Positions 11,445-22,836 of a stretch of DNA of 64,000 bases are shown here, piece after piece. The DNA is from Mansonella perstans (taxonomy: Eukaryota; Nematoda; Chromadorea; Rhabditida; Onchocercidae), in the NCBI GenBank assembly GCA_037074765.1, contig JBAMDO010000027.1, positions 124,001 through 188,000 of the forward strand, written 5' to 3'. The stretch's first letter is position 1. Every line of letters begins with the position of its first letter. The notes under the pieces are model-generated. The model was given only the letters and a program-made list of their open reading frames with translations, did not search any database and was not told the origin of the DNA. Made by a program: the position numbers and the translations under genes.

Positions 11445-11895
11445 TAGAAGATTTTTTCCAAAATTTTACATTTAGTTTTAAACTCTGTAGTTTTTTTACC
11501 GGCTAGGTTTACTTTAACTTACATATGAAATTATGGCAGTATGTTGGGTATTATATTGATGTCTCAAATTATTACTGGTTTTTTTTTTTTTTGGGGGGGC
11601 TTTTTATTATACTGCTGGTGATGCTTTTATTACATTTGAAGTTAATTTTGGTTGGCTTGTTCGTGTTATACATTCTAACGGTGCTTCAATGTTTTTTTTG
11701 TTTATTTATTTACATATTTTTAAAGGATTAATATATGGTAGGTATCGTTAGACAAAGATTTGATTGAAAGGTACTAAATATTCTCGACTTTTTTATGTTT
11801 GAATTTTATTAATTGTGAGTATTTTTTATTAATTTGTATTTTTATTGGATCTTTATTTTATGTTTTCAATGTTATGAGTATGGAAATAATTGCTT
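11445..11895 (+). pseudogene. cob: cob (cytochrome b) 5'-half remnant within NUMT
   Basis: With the mitochondrial code, pieces match cytochrome b: [20 protein letters not shown], then [40 protein letters not shown] and LIYGRYR. The TGA read as Trp in YMW would be a stop in the nucleus. A poly-T/poly-G run near 11581-11598 shifts the frame. The copy fades out before the C-terminal half. Confidence 0.8.
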
Positions 11896-13177
11896 ACAAG
11901 TGATAATGTGACTACGTGTGGGAGGGATGTGTTCCTTATCGTTTTACCATTTCCGATTACCTGAATAAGATATTGAGGTATAAAATAAATAAGTGCTCGC
12001 TAGTATGTCCGAAAATCTCGAAAGAAATCTCTAATGAATTCTTCAATAAAGTTTCGGAACCCGAGACAAAATCCTGAATAAAATTTTGCACAAACATTCG
12101 GTAAAATTCCAAATGAAACCACTTGGACAAGAAACTAAACGGAAGTGAAATCGTATTTCACGTAAGGTCTTGGCGAGTCTCACAGAGAATTTCGAACATA
12201 ATATCAGACAAAACCCTGGCACGATGAACAGCTCCTTAGTCACATTTGCCATCAAATCAGCGTTGGTTTTTTTCACTGTTTTTTTTTTTTTTTTTTTTTT
12301 CACAAATTATGAATTTTTCCCTTTCCTTAATCTTTCTTTTTCATTATGCAATGATTTTTCATAAAACTAGAAAATGACATTGGTCAAGTGACTATTTTCT
12401 TTGTTCATGATGATTTTAAAAAGTTTTTCCCAATAATTTCAAAAGGTAAAAGACTTAGATATCTTTTCTTATTATCGACATAACAAATAAATCCATCACA
12501 GCGCGATTCGTTGAAAACTAACATCAGATTTTTCTTGGTTTGAGGTATTATTTTAGTATCAGGTTATGGGGACTTTTAGTATGTTAGTTATGGCTTGGAT
12601 TTTGATGATCAGCATCGTAGGTCTCCCAAAAACTTCCGACAAATGGCCAGATTTGATCCATCGGTTTCTAAAATATGTCAGTTTCCTAAAAAAGAATAAA
12701 ACAATGAGTTTTAACCATGGTACCATAAGTCAACAATATCAAAGTTAATTATCCTACGATACTCAGTGACATTGAAGGAACTATCACCATTCATCTAATC
12801 CACATTTCAGTTTCAGGTAGATGATCTGCTTTCTAACATCACCCTTTTCATTCTTTCATTCACTTTTCTTGTTGCTTGAAATTTATTTTGAACCAATCAT
12901 TCATGTAAGTAGTCCATCTAAACAGTTCACTGTTTATGCCCGATTATCACCTCGCAATTCTTTATATAAATGTTGATTGGAAGGCCGGACCGTATATTAC
13001 TCTACTTAGCAACTTTAAAAACATTCAACTAGAAGTAAATATCTAGGAATATCTGATTGTTACATATTTCTTTTTGTGTTATTTTGTTATATTCTCTGTC
13101 CATAGTTACTTCTCATCGTTCTGCAATAGTTTCCGATCTTACTCCGATGTCTGTATGATATTTCTGCCACCACAGCG
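11896..13177. other. Intergenic between NUMT and KDM3-like gene
   Basis: No convincing gene. A T18 tract lies at 12283-12300. Short open frames near 12043-12303 (minus) and 12566-12748 (plus) have no domain or splice support. The end (13161-13175) carries a CCACCACAG acceptor two bases before the proposed KDM3-like ATG. Confidence 0.4.
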
Positions 13178-16100
13178 ATGAACAGATTCAAATCTAAATT
13201 TGTATTAAACTATATGTGACATTATTCCGAAAATGGGAGTATTGGGACTGCTGTATTCATATATTTTGATCACTGTGATTTCCTAAAGTTGAATTATTGA
13301 TTGATCACAGACTCAAGCAGTGGCTGCTGTTGATGAGCATCATTCTAGACATTTTATAACGTATGTTTCTTAAATTATTTCCGTATTCCTGCATAAAGGT
13401 CTTCTTTCTAAGAATCTGGAAATGCTGTAAACTTAGTTTGTCGAAATTTTCTGAAACTGATATGGAATTCAATTGTGAAAGTTTTTCGATGCAAAGTGTG
13501 AAATTGAATTGATGAACGTGCCCAAAGAAACCTTTTGATTTATTTTTATTATTTTCCAGGAACGGTGAGAAAAGTAATGCATCGCTAAGAGGAAGAGGAT
13601 CGAGTGGTAATTTGAGTAAGCCAGAACTATTTTGCTTTTATTATAAAAGTTTTTTAAATGTTGCTTGTGCTGGTTTTCTACGCAACTGCCATATTTTCAC
13701 TTTATGTTCGACATTGCTAGAAGTTTCAAATAAAATCACTTCGCTTCATAATTCTGCTACCCGGTTTTCATGCGTTTGCCTTACTGACATTAACCGAATC
13801 AGTAGATATACTCTTTTGTTGATTCTCTCTCAGAACTTTTGAGATTGTATATCCTTCAAAGTTGTGCACCATCTACCCTGTATTGCTCGTTCCCATCGTG
13901 TGTTGCCTTGGATAGCTTATGCACTTGTAGTTCATTGATTTTTAGATATGCAATCAGATGTGACATTATTACACAGGCGACCAAAAATTGTGATAGATTG
14001 TGCTGAAGCCGATTCATCCAGTGCTGAAATAGGATGCGAAAATAGTGATGTAATTCAGGCGATGGGCAGTGAAGGCGATACATACGGGGAAATCATTGGA
14101 GAACGTGTTATCATGCCATCTAGTTAGGTTTTTTGGTCTAGATTCGCAAAATGCCAGTTAGTCTAAGGAACTTTTGATGAGGCTATTTTAGTTGTAGTCT
14201 TCCAAAATTGTATAGCAACAAATTCTTTATGGGGAAGATAGATGAAGAAGTCGAACGATGGGAGATGTGTATGGTTATTGATGAGGACAGATGAGAGATA
14301 TATAGACTTGTGATTCAATTTTTGAAGATGTTACTGCTAATAAATTTTATTGCTGTTATTGTTGATAAGTTTGTTTAGGACTGCGTTGTGGTGGTTCGAA
14401 TTTGAGGAAAAGAATCCCTATGAAAAAATTTTCAGGTGAATATTTAACTAATACTGAAAACAATTTATTTTTTTATTTTTATTTTCTGCGTACATATTCT
14501 TTTTTCTATTTCCATAGTTCCGCTTCCTTCCGTTTTCCTGAAATATGCTTTTAGACATTCGGAATTTTTGTGTGCAATTCTCAGTATGTATTGTTATTGT
14601 TGCATTTCAGATAATTATTTAAAGGACGAAATTGCATCATCTGTTCACTATAATGAACCCAAAAAATACAAACATTTTCGAGAAATGGTGGAAGCATCAT
14701 GTGACCTAGTGAACTGGCGTTTACAGGTAATGGGAAATATTTCATATATTTGCATATTTATAGCAAATAATTTTGTGATGAGATCCTAACTGAGCTAAAA
14801 ACAATGCTGAAGCAGAAAGATAATAAATCATTCTCAATTATAACATTTTTAAGAAAGGAATTATTGTAACACTGAAATAACATAGAATTCAGATTTTTGT
14901 CGATGAGTTAACGTGAAGGTTTTTATAACTGAAAAACAGTTTTTTGCCTTCTTGTGAAAACTGTGGAGTATCTTTTAGGAAAAACCATGCACAATTTCTT
15001 CATATGACCCTTGCATAATTTGCGCTACGGTACCAAATAATAAGAGGGTCATGGATTGTCGTTTCTATAACCGCATGTTGTAAGTTTTTTTTGCTGATTT
15101 ATGAAAATGACTGCTGTATCATTGTATTTCCTCTCAATAAATTCTTTCTGCCTCTCTGACATCAGTTACGAGAGTTACTGCATAGTTGCACGCTGAATCC
15201 ATGTGTGAGAAAGTACGACCTAGGTTACTTGCTTCATCTTGAAAGCGTTTTGTATGCAAAATAATTCTTTGGAAAGACCTGCAGTGAAATTTTTGGCCTT
15301 ATTTTTAGACGTGATTGTAACAACCCTAAATTGTGCCGTCACCTTTTGATCAGCGATGTCGAGAAAATTAAGTCATCATTTCTACTGGATGAAGTAAACG
15401 TGCGCATGGAACAATTCATCAATAAAAAGTTTACTACTGGTTTGATTATTATATATTGATAATATATAATAATCTCTTCAAAACAAAAAAGGGATTTAGG
15501 ACGAGAATTTTTCAGAGTATCTGAAGATCAGTGGTGCAGTCACCTTGCCTTCATGTATTTTTTAATTTCTTGTTTTTTATGTGGATCAATGAAGAAAATG
15601 AAGAAAAATTTCTTCAGGCAAAGCAAAAGAAAAGGCAGAAGCGGCGCAAATGGCTGCATATGTTCTACAGTGTGTATATTCAAATTACGAGAAGGTGGTA
15701 CGTCGTGAAGAAGAAGCTGTGTCAAGCTTCTGTAGTAAGTTTCCCATTTAAAAATGTTTTGAATAATTTAAAGATATAATAATTCCCATCTATATGCTTG
15801 TTTTCAAAATAACGGGTGCACTACTTAGTTTTCGTATTTTACATTATATTTTATGTTATAAACAACATTTCAAACCTATTTAAAAAAATTCAAGCATTGG
15901 TGAACACGAATCTATCGGATTTTATATTTTCTTGTGGGTTTCTAAATTAGAATATAGAAAGTTTTAGCATGCCAATTTGTCGATACATCACCCTCTCGAA
16001 AGAAGATGATGTCAGCCGTCAAAATATTGTGTTTAAACATTTGTATCTTAGGATATCAGTAGTTTAAGCAGTTTGACTTTAACCGGTCAACATCCTGATG

Positions 16101-19100
16101 CTTGCAAGAATAGGTACCACAATGCATCGGTATTACCAGACCTCAGCGTTCCTGCTTGTCCAGGTCATATTTCATTAATGGTGTTGAGCCATCTTTTCTA
16201 TGTGTATTTCGTTATAGAAGGGGAAGCATACTACAATCATGCGTTTGGCACAAAACAAGTATGTGATGCGTGTCACTTTGCAATCCTAAATGCTCATTTT
16301 TGCTGTAGAATTTGTGGGTCGGAACTGTGCATAATGTGCTATAAGGAACTGGATGGAAAAGGTATGTCGAATTGTTGTGTTTTATTGTTCTGTTTCTTTT
16401 TCGTAAGAATTTAGTTCTGAGCAAAATTATAGTTATTCATGGTAGAAAAGTTCACGAACCACTGTATTCTATGCTCAAAAGTTGTATAATCTTATGAAAG
16501 CAGAGTAGTTGTGTCCTCTAAATTCATATAGACATATTTAAATATTTCTCTAGTCGATGCATTTCTTCAAGTGAATTTTAATAGAGCAAATTGAAATCCG
16601 TATATTATCAAGTAATTGTTATTGTTTTCATGCATTATCACTTTATTGTAAAACAAAAAATTCTGATATAACACCAGCTTAATATGGTTGGTTAAATTAA
16701 ATTAAATGAATCAAATAGCTGATCCTACGTTTACTTAAAACAAAAGATTTTTATTTTGATTGATAGTTGACTGATGCGTTTGAAAATATATGACAAAAAG
16801 AAGAAAAGTGGAAAATATTTTTTAAAAACTAGTGAGAAATGGATCGGCAAATGAGGAATGTGGAAAATTAATACGTGAAATTCGGAAAATAACTGTGATG
16901 CAAATTTTTTTAAAAATCTGGTATTAAAATTTTTTATTTAGTATTAATTTGTGTGTCAGAAAACTTGGTAGGTCACCGTGAACCGTAAATTCGATTGCTT
17001 CATGTGGAAAGAATAAGTGCAATTTTTGTGAGAGCGATTAATTGATGGACAGAGCGGTTAAAAGTAGATTATAAAGCTTCCTGCATAACATCTCATGTAA
17101 CTTTTTTAAGAGGCAGTTAGAAACATATGGCTGATGTTCTAAAATAACTTTTTATTATGCTGGTATTACCATTGCGATCGGCAATACAATATCAATTTTT
17201 TTTTGGTTTGTGACAATTTGTTCAGACACGAATGAGACGTTAAGATTAAAAGAATAGAGTCATTCGTTAGGCTCCTCATTTGATTTGTCGAACATCGTTT
17301 CGGAGAGAAAAACTCTTTAGCCTTAACGGCGTTCATGAACCATCACACAAACGTGATGAATTTGTTGGATCATAATTAAATGCGATTAACTCTTACTGAT
17401 GTTGCTGTACACATATATCGGAATTTTAACTGTACGAATTTGCTTTCATGTCGTGAATACCTCTATCTCTACAGAGGAAGAGGACTAAGTGCAGCATAAG
17501 TCCTTGTAAAAAGCATCATTGGTTAGCTAACGGGTAATACTTTTATCAAAATATTATTTATTATCAAAAAGAGTCGAAATTTGATAAATCCTGAAAGTGC
17601 AAGTCGTAGTTGGGAATGATTCGAGAAAATGAAAAATGGTCACTATCATCACGAAGCGAAACTTGATTTATATAAAAGTGGAAATAATTTAATGAGACAA
17701 ACAGAATGCTTCGCGATTAGTTTGAGTGCCATCAAAAGATGTGGGAAGATTAAGGTAATTTACGCAAAAACTGCGTGCAAGCATTGGGAAATATAAGAAG
17801 TGATGCGACATTCTCAACCGCGGATTGCATGCAAACCGGTCTTAAATATTATACTGAAGAAACACGGAGAAAGATGGATTTATGTAACTAATTGGAATAT
17901 AGGAGAAAGTTGGGAATGAAATGCTTAAGAAACTATTTTAGTTAGCAAAAAAGTCACAGAAAGGATATAAATTGTTCAAACGTGGATAATTGGACGTGTA
18001 TTATGAAAGAATATTCAATAGAAACAACAATTAGGTTCTCATATTAGATTAACGCATGCACATTTATTTAGAATGCTTCATTTGAAGTATAAATCAGAAT
18101 ATATCAACATCCAACCATTGTTTTAACTTCATCGATAGAAGTCATTCTGGATTTACTAATGAACTGATAAGAACAGCTGCTGTGTATGCAGACGAAAAAT
18201 TCTTGTTTTTTTAGATCATTTTTATCATTGTTATTGTTTTTTGTTTGGAATATTTGTGCAATTAACAAACGTCTGTTTGCTGTATATCTTTCTCCAAAGA
18301 AATTGTGACTGTATCAAGAGTTATAAATACGGATCCTCTATCAGTTAGAATCAATTTTAGTTTTCTAGTTCGGATGTACTCTCATAATTTAATAGATATA
18401 GTCCGTTTTTCTTTATTTTTATGCTTTTTTTTAATTTCCGTACCCCAGTTTCATTTATCACCCTTTGTCTTTTCAGCGGAGTTTAAATTTCAAACAGCAA
18501 AGATTTTTTCAGACTCTCGCTCTTCGAACTGGTTAGATTCACTGCCTTGTACAAATGGTCACACTCACGATGCTTCTATGTTTCAGTTAGGATCTTTTTT
18601 GCCTTCGTTTGGTATCTTTTTTTTTTTATTTTTGTATTAATTTTGCATAGACATTGATTAAAGAAACTATGTCAAGTTGATAGTAATAATTTAGCTTGGT
18701 TTCTTGGCGGATATTTTATATCGAAGAAATCTTTGTTGACATCATTGCTTTGTAATTATAATTTATATATACTTTAAGACATTTTTCGTGATACACTTAA
18801 TCAGTCTATGGAGCAGTTTGAACGATACGGTATCAAGAAAGATGGTGCTTTATGTAATGGTAATCATGGACGAGGCTATAATATGAAGTTGTTTCAGGAG
18901 GTTAGTGAAGAGCTTTTTATTACTTTTTTTTCGAATATTTCGAGTCTCATTCCTTGATATCTCTTTTTGCTAAGATTTCGCTTGTGTATTTTTCTGCATT
19001 GCGGAAGGTCATTATTAATGATGTATAAATGTCCAAGATTTATCAAATACAAAAATATCTGCTGAGCTCATGTATTCCTTAAGGGATATGTATTAGCTTC

Positions 19101-21812
19101 TTTCTATATGTTTTGGATTTTCCTTCCTTTACCTATCAAATTTCGGTATTACTTAGCATTAAACAGAATTTTTTAAATTTATCGTTTTTATAATGATAAG
19201 TTGTTACTGCTGAGAGTTAGTATTCAGTTTATTAATTTTGATATTTATTTCAGGAGAAGTGCTATTGTCCTCGCTTTTCTCCTCTTTGGAAATTCCCGAT
19301 CGAAAAAATCTGTGTTATCGAAGATCAGGCGAGGATCTTCGGGCTTTTTTACCTTCGATATTTCTTTTTTACACATGGAATTTTATTTGAAAGTCATCGA
19401 TGTGATATTATTTCAGCTTCCTGAAATTCTTATCTTGAATTTTTGGATTTTTCTTTTTTTTTTTTTTGATACATTTAATTTTAGTTTTCACTGGATGCAT
19501 ACGCTCGTTTTAAAACTCATTTAACTGCCCACAATCCTGTTATAGTCGAAAACGTGAATCGTCATTCCCGTTATCGTCGGTCATTGTGGACGCAAGAGGC
19601 TTTTGAAAAAATTGTTGCTTGTTAGTTTTACTTTTCTGTTTAAAAATTTCTTTAGAATTTTCAATAGTTAGGAATGTTTTGCGTTATAAAGTGTTATTGT
19701 CAAGTTGCAGAAAGCTTAGTTAAGATTTTTCATTGAATTAACGGTTTGGAAATTAGAGATGCGATGTTTAAACACCTATTCATGCAACTAATTGTTTTTC
19801 TTACATTTGTTGGAACTTATCTGTCAAGTCCAAAATTCTTCTTATTATTGGTCATGTGAGTTTCAAGAAGTTTGCAGGTGATCGGAATTTGCATGTTCTG
19901 GATAGTCGGAATTTTTCACCTGTAATGATTCGTGACAAACCATGCTCACTGAAAATGTTCTGGTCAAAGTTTGGATCAAAACGAGGCACTAACGATCGTT
20001 ACATGAAAGTGAGACTGTTAGAAGCCAGTGTTTAATGCGCCAAGGAACTTCCAGATTTAGTCACAGTGTATCTCTGTCGTAAATAATCCTTTCAAATTTA
20101 ATATCATGGTACTTGTTTCATCTTTCTGAAATTTGCTGCCTGAGACCCTAAATTATTTTTTTCAGATAAAGGATTTTCCGGAGTCAAAATTATTTTCTAG
20201 TATTGCTCCTGAACAGTATGTAAATTTGTATGAGATCATGCCCTTCCTGGATTATACACATATTAATCGCGAAGAGAGTGGCCGTGGTAGACTGAATTTG
20301 TTGAACTTATTCAATGATAACCGTGAGCGACCAGATCCAGGACCGAAAGTGTATATTTGTTTCGGTAAGTTTTAGTTCTATTTTAAAATAATTTTTCCTG
20401 AATCCTTTATAAATTTCTACTTGTGCATAATTTTCATCATCTCTTGCCAAAGTGATACTTTTCGCTTGTCAGAAATGATGTGATCTTTCTGTAGGATTAT
20501 ATAATGCTCCACATTTGGCGTCTACTCCATTACACTTGGATGTATCTGATGCAGTTAACTTTTTACCACTTGTTAAGGCGCCGGATAAAATGTCAAGAGA
20601 GGAAGTGAGAGAAGGTAGGTTTTTTGGATACTAGCGAGTTAAAAAAAAAAAGTTCTCTTGTCTCTTAGCAAATATTATTGTTCTATCGCAATGGTTTACT
20701 TTCTGGATCTTATATTTTGTCTTAGAAATGGTGCGTATATCTTTCCATTGCTGCTGGCAAAGCATAATTTGCAAGTTAAATTATTTTAGTTGTTGAACAA
20801 CGTTTGGATGTAGAAGGTATCTGTGGGTATCACAAGGAGCGAGCTCTTCGTGATCCGGAAAAGGCTGGTGCAATCTGGAAAGTATTTCATCCCAGTGATA
20901 ATGCAAAAATTCGTCTTGCTATTGAGGAATGGAAAGAAATAAAAGTGCATTATTTTGAAATTATTTCAGTTTCATTTTGTATGTAATTCTGGTATAAATA
21001 TTATGTAATTCTATTTAGGGAGAAGAAGGGGAGGGTGATGTTATTCACAATCAGGACGTAGTGGTAACGCGTGAAATGTTGGATTTTTTCGAAGATAGAG
21101 GTTTGTTTTGACCTTCTAGTTATTAGTCTTATAAATTATAGTTTTACTTCCTGGAACTAATTAAAATGAAGAATGTTTTTTTTTTGAGTTGGTTGAGTTT
21201 TGTTAGTTACGAGTTCTGTTAGTTTTGTTAGTAGTTTTGTTAGTTTTGTTAATTACGATATCGAAATTTTGCTGCAGGAATTGAGTGCCGTATATTTGTG
21301 CAGAATGAGGGTGATGTTGTATTTATACCGTCCGGAGCAGCCCATCAAGTTCAGAATATCAATTCGTGCATTAAGGTATATTTTCGGGTTCTTTATTGTT
21401 TTGTTTTTGATAGATTTAAATGTTTCGTCATGTTTAAGTCAAAAGAAATTATTTAATCATTTTTAAAGATTGCTGAGGATTTTGTTGCTGCAGAAGGTAT
21501 TGATTGTACTGTAGCCATCACTGATGAGTTACGATTTCTGAGAACCAAAGATGATCTTGTGCAGGTAGCTGATTCCTTTTTTTCTCTTTGTATATTTAGA
21601 GGATTTTTTTTTTCCAAAACTCTCTCAGCAAGCTTGTTCATTAGATTATCTAAAGGTTTGTTTTTTTTTTTTTTTTTTTTTTTTCAAACTGGTCAGTCTT
21701 CTTTAAAAATTAATTTCAGATAGACAAACTGTTGCACTTGGCATGCGCTGCAGCAGCGGCTGTGCTGCAAAAAAGCGAACCTGGGTTGGTGACATCGCGC
21801 CTTCCTCAGTAA
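13178..21812 (+). CDS. KDM3: KDM3/JMJD1-type JmjC histone H3K9 demethylase, about 867 aa
   Basis: Exon ends: 13178-13201, 13311-13360, 13560-13606, 13946-14122, 14379-14435, 14611-14726, 14979-15079, 15309-15439, 15516-15554, 15618-15734, 15968-16017, 16052-16163, 16218-16361, 18477-18611, 18779-18900, 19254-19328, 19485-19620, 19878-20008, 20166-20364, 20495-20614, 20790-20944, 21019-21100, 21278-21375, 21469-21564, 21720-21812. Phases agree throughout. A KDM3-type zinc finger (CDACHFAILNAHFCCRICG) lies near residue 350, followed by NWLDSL as in human KDM3. The JmjC domain keeps the iron ligands: TPLHLDVSDAVN gives His and Asp, and GAAHQVQN gives the distal His. Members remove H3K9me1/2 using 2-oxoglutarate, Fe(II) and O2 in the nucleus. 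The first exon, the 15968 micro-exon and the GC donor at 19328 (alternative GT donor at about 19313) are the least certain parts. Confidence 0.85.
15443..15473. repeat. Perfect palindrome in an intron
   Basis: Arms of 14 bp (GATTATTATATATT and its exact complement) separated by GAT. It lies in the KDM3-like intron just after the 15439 donor. Confidence 0.8.
16362..18476. other. Long KDM3 intron with possible decayed Tc1/mariner-like fragment
   Basis: At 2.1 kb this is the longest intron in the KDM3-like gene, splitting the zinc-finger exon from the next conserved exon. Near 17640-17770 a plus frame reads KLDLYKSGNNLMRQTECF then AISLSAIKRC, resembling the helix-turn-helix of Tc1-type transposases. 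About 60 bases further, fragments such as ILNRGLHANRS recall the second DNA-binding part. No terminal repeats or catalytic DDE residues were found, so this is weak. Confidence 0.3.
21661..21684 (+). repeat. Poly-T tract in last KDM3 intron
   Basis: A run of about 24 T before the final acceptor (TTTCAG at 21719). Similar long T runs occur at 22790-22816 and 41270-41300. Confidence 0.85.
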
Positions 21813-22789
21813 TGGAATGTTAAAGGATTCACAATATATATATATACTCGGCTAATGCTATGATCTCTTACTCGTTTCTTTTATTTTAAATGTGCGTTTT
21901 GAAACTTTTATTTTAAAGGTAATCCCTATAATAATATGTAGAAGTTAATTTTAATCTGCATATAATGAAATGTAATTAATGTTCCTGTGCCACTGTAAAT
22001 TTTTGTTGTTTTTAAGAAATCCTTATAAAAAAAACAAAAGCAAAGTAAAATGTACTCCATGTTATTATGTATTCCTCTGAGATAATGCCTAAATGTGCCT
22101 ACTATATCAAATAATTAAGAATGATTGCATCACGTGAATAGTTCCATGTTCACCTGGATTTGTAATGATGCTCATAAACTTAAATAAAACAGAGGATTTG
22201 TTTATTACAAAAATAATAATAATAATAATTTGATGATGAACTCTCTTATCTGAAAATGGACAGATTTGGCCAATTTTGGCCAAAAATCAACAAGAATGAA
22301 TACACATCGGATATTTCATTAACAGTTTTAGTTGGTTAGTTACCTACCTAGCAGTTACGAATAAAAGATTAAAATTGAGCAAAAAAGACAACGGATGAAT
22401 GCAATAAAAACAAATGAAAGAAATGGTTGGTACACGAGTAAGTAAAGTTGTGTATGCACTCTGTAAAAGCTAATTGTTGAAAAAAGAAAAAAGAAAGAAA
22501 GTTTGTCAACAAATAAAATCAAATAAAAACTTTCGCAGAGACCTATTTCACTATTTTTTTCGCCTCATCCGCGATTTCTCATCCTAATTTCGTAAAAAAA
22601 CCATAAATAAATGTGTGAAGGAACGGAATAAGATAGAAAGTAAAAAAAACAAATAAATATAGCGTTGTAATAAAAAATGATCACAATGAAACAAATATCA
22701 TTGCGATTAAAGTTATAAAAAGAGGCAGTCATTTCAGACTTTAATAAGTGAATAAATCCTTTTAACTCATTGGTACCAATCGAGTCGTG

Positions 22790-22823
<34 letters not shown>

Positions 22824-22836
22824 AACTTGTCACACA
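21813..22836. other. Intergenic between convergent KDM3-like and PDIA5-like genes
   Basis: 3' flanks of both genes. Contains a (TA)n stretch near 21832-21845, (AAT)n near 22211-22228 and a T27 tract at 22790-22816. No gene recognised. Confidence 0.5.

Larger units (their letters stand above)
10297..11895 (+). pseudogene. NUMT: nuclear copy of mitochondrial DNA (cox1-trnW-nad6-trnR-cob)
   Basis: About 1.6 kb with a strong T bias on the plus strand, unlike its surroundings. It carries recognisable mitochondrial coding segments in the order cox1 3' end, trnW-like, nad6-like, trnR-like, cob 5' half, which is the filarial mitochondrial order. The segments are broken by frameshifts and stops. They read best with TGA as Trp and ATA as Met (invertebrate mitochondrial code), for example the cob motif [20 protein letters not shown]. 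It lies between two nuclear genes with introns, so it is an insertion and not a mitochondrial contig. The ends are approximate. Confidence 0.85.

Noticed and set aside
11525..11731. Plus-strand open frame MKLWQYVGYY as a nuclear gene
   Set aside because: It is an out-of-frame reading of the cob remnant; the real protein signal is in the adjacent frame with mitochondrial codons.
12043..12748. Open frames next to the NUMT as further mitochondrial or coding sequence
   Set aside because: No mitochondrial motif could be read and no splice-supported exon structure was seen.
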